Numbered from the stretch's first letter, positions 1 to 6,628 are shown. The stretch is DNA of 10,699 nt from Collinsella aerofaciens (GCA_030841765.1 JAUUSS010000081.1:1-10699), one strand, 5' to 3'. Numbers and translations: made by a program. Notes: a model not told the origin generated them from the sequence alone.

Positions 1-1764
1 CAAGCCGACCTGGACCAGCGCCGTGCCGCCGCCGACCAGCAGTTTGCCGATGCCCACGCCGAGCTCTCTGACCTTGGTGAATGCACCTGGTACATCCAGG
101 ACCGCGGCAATATCGCAAGCTACTCGAGCGTGGAGAGCGATAGCTCGTCAATTGAGGCTATCGCCACGGTGTTCCCGTTCATCTTCTTTATCGTCGCCGT
201 GCTCATCAGCCTTACCACCGCTACGCGTATGGTCGAGGAGGAGCGCACGCTCATCGGCCTGTATAAGGCGCTCGGTTATTCGCGCGGACGTATCCTGTCC
301 AAATACGTGGACTATGCGCTGTGGGCTTGTCTGATCGGCGGCGTGCTCGGCAATATCATCGGATTTGTGGGCCTGCCGCTGTTCCTGTTTACGGTGTTCG
401 ACGACATGTACTCGCTGCCCCAGATGCTGCTTTCGTACGACATTGTGTCGTCGATTGTGTCGGTGGCGCTGTTTGCCGTGGGCGTGGTGGGCGCCACGAT
501 TATCGCCTGCCGCCACGAGATGGCCGAGACCCCTGCCTCGCTCATGCGCCCCAAGGCTCCGCGCGCCGGCTCGCGCATTCTGCTCGAGCGCATCGGCTTT
601 ATCTGGCGCCGCATGGGCTTCTTAAACAAGGTGGCAGCACGTAACCTGTTCCGCTACAAAAAGCGTGCCTTTATGACCATCTTCGGTATCGCCGGCTGCA
701 CGGCGCTCGTGATCTGCGGTATGGGTATTCGCGACACGTCGGTGGCGCTTTCGCCCAAACAGTACGGGCATATCACGCGCTACGACCTGCTGGCGGTCGC
801 CAATCCCGACGATTTTTCGCAGACGTGCGCGGCATTGGATGAGCGCAGCGCGGCCAATGATTCCAACGTGACCGTGACTTCGACGCTGCCGATTATGACC
901 GACAACGTCACCTTTACATTTGGCGGCAAGAGCGAGACCGTGCAGCTGATCGTGGTGCCCGATGACCGCACGAACGACCTGGACGACTACGTGTGTCTCG
1001 AGGACGAGTCCAAAGAGCCTCTATCTTTGCGCGACGGAGATGTGTATCTGAGCAAGAGTTCACAGCTGGTGCTGGGGATTCAGCCGGGCGATACAGCACA
1101 CGTCCAGGATTCGTCACTCAACGTCGCCAAGGTCAAGATCAGCGACATCTCGCTCAACTATCTGGGCAACACACTCTATATGACGCAGGGCACCTATGAG
1201 CGCGCGTTCGGTCGAAGCGCACGCCTCAACGGCATCTTTGTGCTGCTTAAGGGCTCGTCGGCCGACCAGATTGCGTTTAGCAAGAAGCTTAAGAGCGACG
1301 GTTGGCTCACGATTTCGAGCACGGCCGAGCATTGGGAAAACTATGAGGCGAACTTTACGATTATCAATTCGGTCGTGGTGCTCGTGACCTTTATGGCGGC
1401 GTGCCTGTCGTTTGTGGTGGTGTTTACGCTGTCCAACACCAACATTTCGGAGCGCGAGCGCGAGCTGGCGACCATCAAGGTGCTGGGCTTCCGCCGTGGC
1501 GAGGTGCATCACTACGTCAACAAGGAGACGCTGATTCTTACGGTAATTGGCGCCGCGCTGGGCGTGCCGCTGGGTGGCCTGCTTGCCGAGAGCTTCACGT
1601 ACATCCTGCAGATGCCGTCGCTGTACTTTGACGTTGAGGTCGAGCCACTGAGCTACGTGCTTGCCGTGGTACTTTCCTTCGGCTTTACGATCATCGTCAA
1701 CCTCGCCACCAACCGAACTCTCAACAAGATCGACATGGTCGGCGCCCTCAAGAGTGCCGAGTAA
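1..1764 (+). CDS. ABC transporter permease, FtsX-like (5'-truncated by window edge)
   Basis: This is the membrane subunit of an ABC exporter of the FtsX/MacB permease type. The reading frame is open from base 1, so the N-terminus lies outside the window and 587 residues are visible. Numbered from the window edge, residues 1-25 are an acidic, probably coiled-coil stretch. Hydrophobic segments lie near 55-75, 107-131, 149-170, 224-243, 454-477, 511-530 and 550-570. The motif TRMVEEERTLIGLYKALGYS (about 75-94) is the classic FtsX-domain signature after the first helix of a repeat, and a second copy (ERERELATIKVLGF, near 485) follows the fifth helix. Between about 250 and 450 is a mostly hydrophilic, probably extracytoplasmic domain. 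Two FtsX domains flanking such a domain fit the large duplicated permeases of Gram-positive bacteria. The ATP-binding partner is presumably upstream, outside the window. The substrate cannot be inferred. An intrinsic terminator follows about 60 bases after the stop. Confidence 0.9.
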   Translation, partial: QADLDQRRAAADQQFADAHAELSDLGECTWYIQDRGNIASYSSVESDSSSIEAIATVFPFIFFIVAVLISLTTATRMVEEERTLIGLYKALGYSRGRILSKYVDYALWACLIGGVLGNIIGFVGLPLFLFTVFDDMYSLPQMLLSYDIVSSIVSVALFAVGVVGATIIACRHEMAETPASLMRPKAPRAGSRILLERIGFIWRRMGFLNKVAARNLFRYKKRAFMTIFGIAGCTALVICGMGIRDTSVALSPKQYGHITRYDLLAVANPDDFSQTCAALDERSAANDSNVTVTSTLPIMTDNVTFTFGGKSETVQLIVVPDDRTNDLDDYVCLEDESKEPLSLRDGDVYLSKSSQLVLGIQPGDTAHVQDSSLNVAKVKISDISLNYLGNTLYMTQGTYERAFGRSARLNGIFVLLKGSSADQIAFSKKLKSDGWLTISSTAEHWENYEANFTIINSVVVLVTFMAACLSFVVVFTLSNTNISERERELATIKVLGFRRGEVHHYVNKETLILTVIGAALGVPLGGLLAESFTYILQMPSLYFDVEVEPLSYVLAVVLSFGFTIIVNLATNRTLNKIDMVGALKSAE

Positions 1765-1825
1765 CCTGTCCTGGGATTCAAGCTGTAGCGAGCTACCGAC
1801 GCACCCACATCCGCATTATTGCATA

Positions 1826-1869
1826 AACCGCCCTGTCGAATGCATATTTCGGCGGGGCGGTTGCTTTTT
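1826..1869 (+). terminator. Intrinsic terminator of the ABC permease gene
   Basis: Perfect 8-bp stem AACCGCCC (1826-1833) and GGGCGGTT (1855-1862), with an extra inner CGAA/TTCG pairing (1837-1840 with 1848-1851). It is followed by GCTTTTTG. The GC-rich stem, T-run and position shortly after the stop codon fit rho-independent termination of the permease transcript. Confidence 0.85.
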
Positions 1870-1890
1870 GCCCGCGGGTACCCCAGGGGG

Positions 1891-2101
1891 CGGCGTGCAA
1901 ATTCCGGAGTATTCAGCATCCCGGAGCCCGCGGGTGCGGGAGCGGGCGCACAAAACAGCGCTTAAAGTCCTGATTCTGAGCCCCCAACGCCTCAAGAGCC
2001 GCTCGTTTTTTTACAGGATGCGGCCCATGGCGCCTGCCTTTCGCCCAAAATCCAGTATGCAGGCACCCTCGGCTGCTGAATACTCCCAAAAATGCACGCC
2101 G
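1891..2101. repeat. 211-bp element with 28-bp imperfect terminal inverted repeats (MITE/BIME-like candidate)
   Basis: The left arm 1891-1918 reads CGGCGTGCA, six variable bases, then GGAGTATTCAGCA. The right arm 2074-2101 is its reverse complement at 24 of 28 positions: the 9-bp and 13-bp blocks are perfect and all four mismatches fall in the 6-base middle. The similarity may extend outward (GCGGGT at 1874-1879 against ACCCGC at 2117-2122). The interior holds a GC hairpin (GCCCGC 1926-1931 with GCGGGC 1942-1947) and a T7 run at 2006-2012. There is no transposase and no obvious target-site duplication. Two reads are possible: a non-autonomous transposable element, or two oppositely oriented copies of a short dispersed repeat. 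Seen directly: the inverted arms. Inferred: mobility and family membership. Confidence 0.55.
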
Positions 2102-2171
2102 CATCCTACCCCAGGCACCCGCAGCAAGAAGACGAATAGTCTCGGCCTCCCCAGTCACCGCAGGAGGCCCT

Positions 2172-2274
2172 AGGGCTTACCTCCCAAATCTTTCCGCAGG
2201 ACGGAAGGATCCCGCCGCGCGAAGCGCACGGCGGGATCCTGACATGTCCGAGGACGATTTGGGAGGTAAGCCCT
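2172..2274. repeat. 103-bp cloverleaf-like palindromic element
   Basis: The outer arms are a perfect 19-bp inverted repeat, AGGGCTTACCTCCCAAATC at 2172-2190 and its complement at 2256-2274. Inside lie up to three more self-complementary units. TTCCG/CGGAA is at 2192-2206. A 12-bp perfect stem AGGATCCCGCCG (2206-2217) pairs with 2229-2240 and is topped by a small CGC-GAA-GCG hairpin. A small GTC/GAC hairpin is at 2246-2255. Folded as single strand or cruciform this gives a four-way junction. It begins 33 bases past the phosphofructokinase stop (minus strand) and lacks a T-tail, so it is not a standard terminator. It could be a structured 3' UTR element, an RNA, or a dispersed palindromic repeat. 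Confidence 0.6.
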
Positions 2275-2306
2275 GGGGTCTCCGATGAGAGCAGTTTCGG
2301 CCGAGG

Positions 2307-3386
2307 CTATTCGTCGCCGAAGCTGATGCCCAACGCCTTGGCCTCGCGCACCAGATCGCTCTGGGGATCGACATACTTGAGCTTGCCGGCGACATCCTCG
2401 AGCGGCATGTGACACATCTTGCCGTCACGCAGGGCGATCATGTAGCCAAACTCGCCGCGTAGACAGCCCAGTGCCGCCTCGACGCCGCACTGGGTCGCAA
2501 AGATGCGGTCCTGGGCGTCGGGCTGGCCGCCGCGCTGCGTGTGGCCGGGGATGGCGACGCGGGTCTCGCGACCGGTCTTGGCCTCGATCTCCTTGGCGAT
2601 GTCGTAGACGATCGACGGGCTCGTGCGCTCGGCGAGCTTCTTCTTGTACTCCTTCTTGGACAGCGCCGCGTCCTCCTTGGAGATAGCGCCCTCGGCGACG
2701 GCCACGATGGTAAAGCGGCTGCCGGTTTCCATGCGATGCTCAATGGTCTTGATGACCTGGTCCATGTCGTAGGGAATCTCGGGAATCAAGATGACATCCG
2801 CGCCGCCCGCGACGCCGGCGTACAGCGGGATCCAGCCAACCTTGTGGCCCATGATCTCGATAACGAACACGCGGCCGTGACTCGAGGCGGTAGTGTGGAT
2901 GTCGTCGATGCACTTGGTGGCGACGTCGATGGCGCTCGTAAAGCCAAACGTCAGCTCGGTGCCCCAGGTGTCGTTATCGATGGTCTTGGGCAGCGCGATA
3001 ACGTTGAGGCCCTCTTCGCGCAGGCGGTTGGCGGTCTTGGTGGAGCCGTTACCGCCCAGCATAAACAGGCAGTCGAGCTGCAGCTTATGATAGGTGTGGA
3101 CCATCGCCGGCACCTTCTCGACGCCGTCGGCCTCGGGAATATCCAGGCGCTTGAACGGCGTACGGCTCGTGCCCAGGATGGTGCCGCCACGGGTAAGGAT
3201 GCCGCTAAAATCGGCGGGCGTCATGACGCGGAACCGGCTGTAGATAAGGCCCTGGTAGCCGTCCTCAAAACCATAGATCTCAATAGGCTCTTCGCTATTG
3301 GTCATAAGCGTTTTGACAATGCCGCGCATGGTGGCGTTGAGCGCCTGGCAGTCGCCGCCACTGGTAAGAAGACCGATCCTAAGCAT
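2307..3386 (-). CDS. pfkA: 6-phosphofructokinase (group III / mixed-donor type)
   Basis: Cytosolic glycolytic enzyme that phosphorylates fructose 6-phosphate to fructose 1,6-bisphosphate; 359 residues, full length for the family. Motifs in order: N-terminal phosphate-binding LLTSGGDCQALNATMRG (7-22); GGNGS at 111-115; PKTIDND at 133-139 with the catalytic Asp137; MGHKVGW at 179-185; IPGHTQRGG at 279-287 for substrate binding. In this family Gly at the position of G114 goes with ATP as donor, whereas Lys at the position of K134 is common in PPi-dependent enzymes. The Gly/Lys combination is that of group III enzymes, several of which use ATP. N113 replaces the Asp that usually helps bind Mg. 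The start ATG follows GGAAGGA (3393-3399). The gene appears monocistronic, with a palindrome and possible promoter upstream. Donor specificity cannot be settled from sequence. Confidence 0.95.
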   Translation of the reverse strand: MLRIGLLTSGGDCQALNATMRGIVKTLMTNSEEPIEIYGFEDGYQGLIYSRFRVMTPADFSGILTRGGTILGTSRTPFKRLDIPEADGVEKVPAMVHTYHKLQLDCLFMLGGNGSTKTANRLREEGLNVIALPKTIDNDTWGTELTFGFTSAIDVATKCIDDIHTTASSHGRVFVIEIMGHKVGWIPLYAGVAGGADVILIPEIPYDMDQVIKTIEHRMETGSRFTIVAVAEGAISKEDAALSKKEYKKKLAERTSPSIVYDIAKEIEAKTGRETRVAIPGHTQRGGQPDAQDRIFATQCGVEAALGCLRGEFGYMIALRDGKMCHMPLEDVAGKLKYVDPQSDLVREAKALGISFGDE

Positions 3387-3392
3387 GATGAA

Positions 3393-3414
3393 TCCTTCCG
3401 GGCAAGTTATAACA
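3393..3414 (-). promoter_or_regulatory. Candidate extended -10 and RBS of the phosphofructokinase gene
   Basis: On the minus strand TGT-TATAAC (3414 down to 3406) resembles an extended -10 element, and the RBS GGAAGGA (3399-3393) lies just downstream. No good -35 is visible at the expected spacing, where the palindrome 3425-3457 sits. The start site would fall almost on the RBS, giving a very short leader, which weakens the call. Confidence 0.3.
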
Positions 3415-3424
3415 TGCGCATAAG

Positions 3425-3457
3425 TTTACCCCCGCACACTGTTGATACGGGGGTAAA
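3425..3457. promoter_or_regulatory. 10-bp inverted repeat upstream of phosphofructokinase
   Basis: TTTACCCCCG (3425-3434) and CGGGGGTAAA (3448-3457) form a perfect 10-bp inverted repeat with a 13-base spacer. It lies between the end of the amide hydrolase gene and the phosphofructokinase start, both on the minus strand. It could be an operator covering the -35 region, or a weak terminator for the upstream gene. The minus-strand downstream flank (AAACTTATG) has no T-tail, which argues against a strong terminator. Confidence 0.5.
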
Positions 3458-3526
3458 ACGTGTTAGCTCAAGCGTATAGAAATGTAAACAACGTCAGGCG
3501 AGCGTAAGGTCGACGAGCCTGGGTCC

Positions 3527-4612
3527 TTACAGTGCGAAGGCGTCGACGTCGCCCCAGTGGCGGCGCAGCGTAATGGCGGCGGCGGGTTCGGTATTGTCAA
3601 AGACGACCGACCATTGCGTATTGCTGGTGATGTCTTTCGGATTGGGTTCTTGCGCTGCAGCGCGTAGGGCCTTCCAAGCGACTGCCTCGTCCTGGGCACC
3701 GACATGGGCGTCAAGGACATCGGCGATTGCGATGGCGCGCTCTTTACCATGGCCCAGCTCGCCATTCTTTTGGTTGGGCAGCACTTCGTCGCCATAGCAG
3801 GCGTAGAAGTTCGTAACCTGGCGTACAGGAGTCGCTTTGAAAGCACGGTCCGGATCGCGCGGATCCCACTCTACTACGCGCGCGTCACCGGCGGCGTCGT
3901 TGATAAAGAAGTGGTAATCGCGTCCTGCCATGGCGTGCATGTCGTAGGCGGAAAGCAGGTCGACAGCTTCTTGCGTGGTGGCGGCACGGTCGAGCACTAG
4001 ACGGATGGCGAGCGAGGTATTGATGACGGGGCGTTGCGCGTCCTGGTCACAGGGCTTGGAATCCAGAGTGAGTACGGCAATGGACACGCCGCATTCGTTA
4101 ACACCGTCGAGCTGGGCAAACGGGCCCATGAGTGCGGCGGCACGTCCGGCGACGGAGTCAAGCGGAGTGTTATCGCCCAGGTTGTTAAGGGCGGCAAACC
4201 CGATGGAGGCATAGCCGCCACGTGGGTGATTGCGCACCAGCAGCGCCGAGGTGTCGTCCTTAAAGTCGTAATTGCGACCGGTGCGCACGCGGCCTTCGGC
4301 ATCTACGGCGACAAAAGCGCTGCAGGCAAACTGGGGCGCCTGGACATGTACCGGCACACCGGGCAGCACCTGCGCCACCACGGCATCGATGTAGCCCTGG
4401 TCGTCGCGCACGCCAGCGGCGATGATGCGATCAAGATCGTAGTCGTAGGCGATGTCGATTGCGTACAGGTCATAGCTATCCGCGTAGCCGGTCAAGCGTT
4501 TGAGCGACGCGGCGGACTTGATTTGCTTGCGGTAAACGATACCGGTGGCAGCGGCAAGGCCGACGGCGACTCCCGCGACACCGCAGGCGATGGCAATGTT
4601 ACGCGGCTTCAT
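3527..4612 (-). CDS. Linear amide C-N hydrolase (choloylglycine hydrolase / penicillin V acylase-like Ntn hydrolase)
   Basis: Predicted N-terminal-nucleophile hydrolase of non-peptide C-N amide bonds (as in conjugated bile acids, N-acyl amino acids or N-acyl lactones); 361 residues. Residues 7-25 form a hydrophobic helix followed by YRKQIK, so the protein is probably anchored with its catalytic part outside. The nucleophile should be Cys97 in FACSAF, after a roughly 96-residue leader, and would be freed by cleavage between Ala96 and Cys97. Motifs downstream match the family: GRNYDF (112-117, with Arg113 and Asp116), GVNECG (170-175), a TN pair at 267-268, and a C-terminal NTQWSVVFD strand (331-339). 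Start ATG follows GAGAGGAG with a short spacer. Substrate is unknown; calling it a bile salt hydrolase would go beyond the evidence. It is divergent from the M18 aminopeptidase gene. The long leader resembles self-processing proenzymes of this superfamily. Confidence 0.85.
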   Translation of the reverse strand: MKPRNIAIACGVAGVAVGLAAATGIVYRKQIKSAASLKRLTGYADSYDLYAIDIAYDYDLDRIIAAGVRDDQGYIDAVVAQVLPGVPVHVQAPQFACSAFVAVDAEGRVRTGRNYDFKDDTSALLVRNHPRGGYASIGFAALNNLGDNTPLDSVAGRAAALMGPFAQLDGVNECGVSIAVLTLDSKPCDQDAQRPVINTSLAIRLVLDRAATTQEAVDLLSAYDMHAMAGRDYHFFINDAAGDARVVEWDPRDPDRAFKATPVRQVTNFYACYGDEVLPNQKNGELGHGKERAIAIADVLDAHVGAQDEAVAWKALRAAAQEPNPKDITSNTQWSVVFDNTEPAAAITLRRHWGDVDAFAL

Positions 4613-4761
4613 GACGGCTCCTCTCGTCCTGTTAGCGTAATTGTCGCAAAAGGAGCGCGGGCATGATGGCTCAACTTGGTGAGCGGCGCGGGATTAAACA
4701 TGGAATGAAGAGTGCGGCGCTGGCGTGGCGGGGTATGCTGGAGGGGACCATCAACCCAGCG

Positions 4762-4773
4762 AAAGGGGAGAGC
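4762..4773 (+). promoter_or_regulatory. RBS that decides the M18 aminopeptidase start
   Basis: AAAGGGGAG (4762-4770) lies just before ATG 4774. A competing in-frame ATG at 4663 has its own good AAAAGGAG with a 7-base spacer. The downstream start is preferred because the 37 codons between use many codons rare in the neighbouring genes (CGG, GGG, AGT) and the M18 fold begins only after residue 20 of the short form. Using 4663 would also leave only 50 bases for two divergent promoters. Confidence 0.5.
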
Positions 4774-6159
4774 ATGACGGATCAGGAAACGCCCGAGCGC
4801 GCGCATGTGACGGCCGACGATATCGAGGCCGCCAACGACCTCATCGACTTTATCGAGGCATGTCCCAGCATGTTCCATACGGCGGCGACCATTATGGCCG
4901 AGCTCGACGAGGCGGGCTTTACCTACCTGCCCGAGAACGCGGCGTGGGACATCGAGCCGGGCGGGCGTTATTACACGCAGCGCAATACCTCGAGCGTTAT
5001 TGCCTTTAAGGTGGGCGAGGACCTGACCGCGACGTGGGGCGAGGACGGCGTTGCCGGTGACTATCATTTTCAGCTCACGGCGTCGCACAGCGATTCGCCG
5101 ACGTTTAAGGTCAAGGCCGTGCCCGAGCTCGACGGCGCAGGCGAGACGCTGCGCCTGAACACCGAGGCCTACGGCGGCATGATCGACTACACCTGGTTCG
5201 ACCGCCCGCTGGCGCTCGCGGGCCGCGTGTTGGTATGCGAAGGCGACCGTATTGAGAGCCGTCTGCTTGCCACCGAGCGCGAGGTCGCTATCATTCCGAG
5301 CCTTGCCATCCACATGAACCGCGGCGTTAACGAGGGCTTTGCTCCCAACCGAGCCGTCGACCTGTGCCCGCTCATCAGCGCTGGCGAGCTTAAGCAGGGC
5401 GACTTTGATGCTCTGATCGCCGACGAGCTGGACGTTGAGCCCGATCAGATTCTGGGCCGCGATCTGTTCCTGGTCAATCGTCAGGATGCGTGCATTTGGG
5501 GCTGGGCCGACGAGTTTATCTCGACGCCCAAGCTCGACGACCTGGCCTGCGCCTATACCTCGCTGCAGGCATTTTTGGGTGCCGAGAACGCGCACGACGT
5601 TTCGGTCTTTTGCTGCTTTGATAATGAGGAGGTTGGCTCCGAGACCAAGCAGGGCGCCATGTCGACGTTCTTGGCCGACGCGCTGCGCCGCATTAACGGA
5701 TCGCTGGGCTTTGACGACGAGTCGTACCATCGCGCACTTGCTGCCTCGATGCTTGTAAGCTGCGACAACGCACATGCCGTGCACCCCAACCACGCCGAGA
5801 AGTGCGATGCCCGCAATCAGGTGGTGCTCAACGGCGGTATCGTCATCAAGGAAGCCGCCAACCAGCACTACTGCACCGATGCCTTTAGCCGCGCGGTGTT
5901 CCAGGCCATCTGCGATGACGCCGACGTGCCCACGCAGGCCTTCGCCAACAAGAGCGATATGGCCGGCGGCTCCACGCTCGGCAATCTGTCCAATATGCAG
6001 GCGAGCATGCATGCTGTGGACGTGGGCCTGCCGCAGCTTGCCATGCACTCGAGCTACGAGACCGGCGGCGTACGCGACGTGATGTACGCCATCCGCGCTC
6101 TCACCGCGTTCTACGAGCGCAACCTAACCATCAACGGCGCCGAAAGCGTGGAGCTCTAA
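4774..6159 (+). CDS. apeB: M18 family aminopeptidase
   Basis: Cytosolic metallo-aminopeptidase of the M18 family (aspartyl aminopeptidase / yeast aminopeptidase I group), removing N-terminal residues from peptides; 461 residues, typical for bacterial members. The family's metal and catalytic residues are visible in order: H105 with D107 in TASHSDSP; D255 in TPKLDDL (bridging Asp); E285-E286 in CFDNEEVGSE; D331 in VSCDNAHAVHP; H425 in AMHSSYE. The C-terminal MAGGSTLGN and ETGGVRD motifs are also typical. No signal peptide is seen. Members form large oligomers using two divalent metal ions (known for the family). Substrate preference cannot be read from sequence. The symbol follows common bacterial naming. 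The stop codon is immediately followed by the ATG of a small ORF, suggesting co-transcription. The start at 4774 is preferred over 4663. Confidence 0.93.
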   Translation: MTDQETPERAHVTADDIEAANDLIDFIEACPSMFHTAATIMAELDEAGFTYLPENAAWDIEPGGRYYTQRNTSSVIAFKVGEDLTATWGEDGVAGDYHFQLTASHSDSPTFKVKAVPELDGAGETLRLNTEAYGGMIDYTWFDRPLALAGRVLVCEGDRIESRLLATEREVAIIPSLAIHMNRGVNEGFAPNRAVDLCPLISAGELKQGDFDALIADELDVEPDQILGRDLFLVNRQDACIWGWADEFISTPKLDDLACAYTSLQAFLGAENAHDVSVFCCFDNEEVGSETKQGAMSTFLADALRRINGSLGFDDESYHRALAASMLVSCDNAHAVHPNHAEKCDARNQVVLNGGIVIKEAANQHYCTDAFSRAVFQAICDDADVPTQAFANKSDMAGGSTLGNLSNMQASMHAVDVGLPQLAMHSSYETGGVRDVMYAIRALTAFYERNLTINGAESVEL

Positions 6160-6342
6160 ATGCAAGCCGAAGACGAGAAGACCGAGGGCAGGTCTCAACT
6201 AATCGATCAGGGGTCGAAGCTGTTCGCCACCGCTTGCCATGAATCGGGAATCGACGTGTCCAACGCGTGGCCAGCGAGCGATGAAGAACTCAAGCGTAGC
6301 GCCTATTCGGACCATTATGGTAAGGAGATGGACTGGCTCTAA
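6160..6342 (+). CDS. Small hypothetical protein (60 aa) abutting the M18 gene
   Basis: I do not recognise this protein. It begins with the ATG directly after the M18 TAA (TAAATG), with GTGGAG inside the end of the M18 gene giving a 6-base spacer, so translational coupling is plausible. The product is hydrophilic and acidic at its N-terminus, has no membrane segment and no Cys pair suggesting a zinc site (its only Cys is in TACHESG), and ends in HYGKEMDWL. Its length and position could fit a small accessory protein, an antitoxin-like remnant, or the tail of a decayed larger gene. Low-complexity artefact is unlikely, but with no motif the ORF may still be fortuitous. Confidence 0.45.
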   Translation: MQAEDEKTEGRSQLIDQGSKLFATACHESGIDVSNAWPASDEELKRSAYSDHYGKEMDWL

Positions 6343-6418
6343 TAGGCGAAACGTCGAAAACGCCAGATGAATGCCTGATATCACTTTGACAAAAGTATCG
6401 CAGGCAAAACCAACGTAA

Positions 6419-6449
6419 TGGTGCAAACTAACCTGACCCCATTGCACCA
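6419..6449 (-). repeat. Hairpin repeat A (core GGGGTCAGGTTAGTTT)
   Basis: On the minus strand the arms TGGTGCAA and TTGCACCA (8 bp, perfect) enclose a 15-base loop, TGGGGTCAGGTTAGT. The core matches that of the hairpin at 7584-7618 at 12 of 15 positions while the arms are unrelated. Motifs of this GGGNCAGGT kind recall REP-like sequences mobilised by Y1/IS200-like transposases in other bacteria; that link is from memory and untested here. No T-tail follows the stem on either strand. Confidence 0.6.
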
Positions 6450-6483
6450 AAAAGGGAGAATGCCGCAGGTCGGACAAAAGTCA

Positions 6484-6587
6484 GCGAGAGCCCGCCAGAG
6501 CGAGCAAGGTGACGTGAAAGAGGAGGGCATTGACCTTCTGGTCATGCCCGACGATTGAAAGGCAGATTGCCGCTCTGGCGGGCTCGC
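6484..6587. repeat. 104-bp long imperfect hairpin element
   Basis: The outer arms GCGAG (6484-6488) plus CCCGCCAGAGCG (6491-6502) pair with 6571-6587 over 17 bp with a 2-base bulge. The stem continues as GCAA (6504-6507) with TTGC (6567-6570). The tip holds a second hairpin, GGGCATTGACC (6525-6535) with GGTCATGCCC (6540-6549), one bulged T and a TTCT loop. No T-tail and no protein-coding signal. It lies between two convergent genes and may be a structured RNA element, a bidirectional transcription block or a dispersed repeat. Confidence 0.55.
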
Positions 6588-6599
6588 AGCGTCGAGGGG

Positions 6600-6625
6600 T
6601 TCCGGCGTTTGGCAAAACGCCGGAA
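6600..6625 (-). other. Strong hairpin just after the D-2-hydroxyacid dehydrogenase stop
   Basis: TTCCGGCGTTT (6600-6610) and AAACGCCGGAA (6615-6625) form a perfect 11-bp stem with a 4-base loop, starting 3 bases after the dehydrogenase stop codon on the minus strand. It may end or stabilise that transcript, but the sequence after it (CCCCTCG) lacks T residues, so it is not a canonical intrinsic terminator. Confidence 0.6.
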
Positions 6626-6628
6626 CAA

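Noticed and set aside
1763..1771. AACCTGTCC, a possible third copy of the GGACAGGTT hairpin core
   Set aside because: It overlaps the permease stop codon and has no complementary arms, so it is probably chance.
1996..2012. GAGCCGCTC followed by seven T, as a possible terminator
   Set aside because: Only a 3-bp stem is possible; it lies inside the inverted-repeat element and no gene ends nearby.
1913..2158. 81-residue minus-strand ORF in the convergent gap
   Set aside because: It spans most of the inverted-repeat element and part of its flank, has no motif and a composition set by the palindromic repeats; better explained as repeat DNA.
1765..2306. CRISPR array or tRNA gene suggested by the repeats and the cloverleaf shape
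   Set aside because: No regularly spaced direct repeats, and the cloverleaf lacks tRNA arm sizes and the conserved T-loop GTTCRA.
2541..3479. 312-residue plus-strand open frame opposite phosphofructokinase
   Set aside because: Antisense shadow of a strongly supported gene.
4609..6048. 479-residue minus-strand open frame opposite the M18 aminopeptidase
   Set aside because: Antisense to a gene with all its metal ligands intact; its translation has no recognisable domain.
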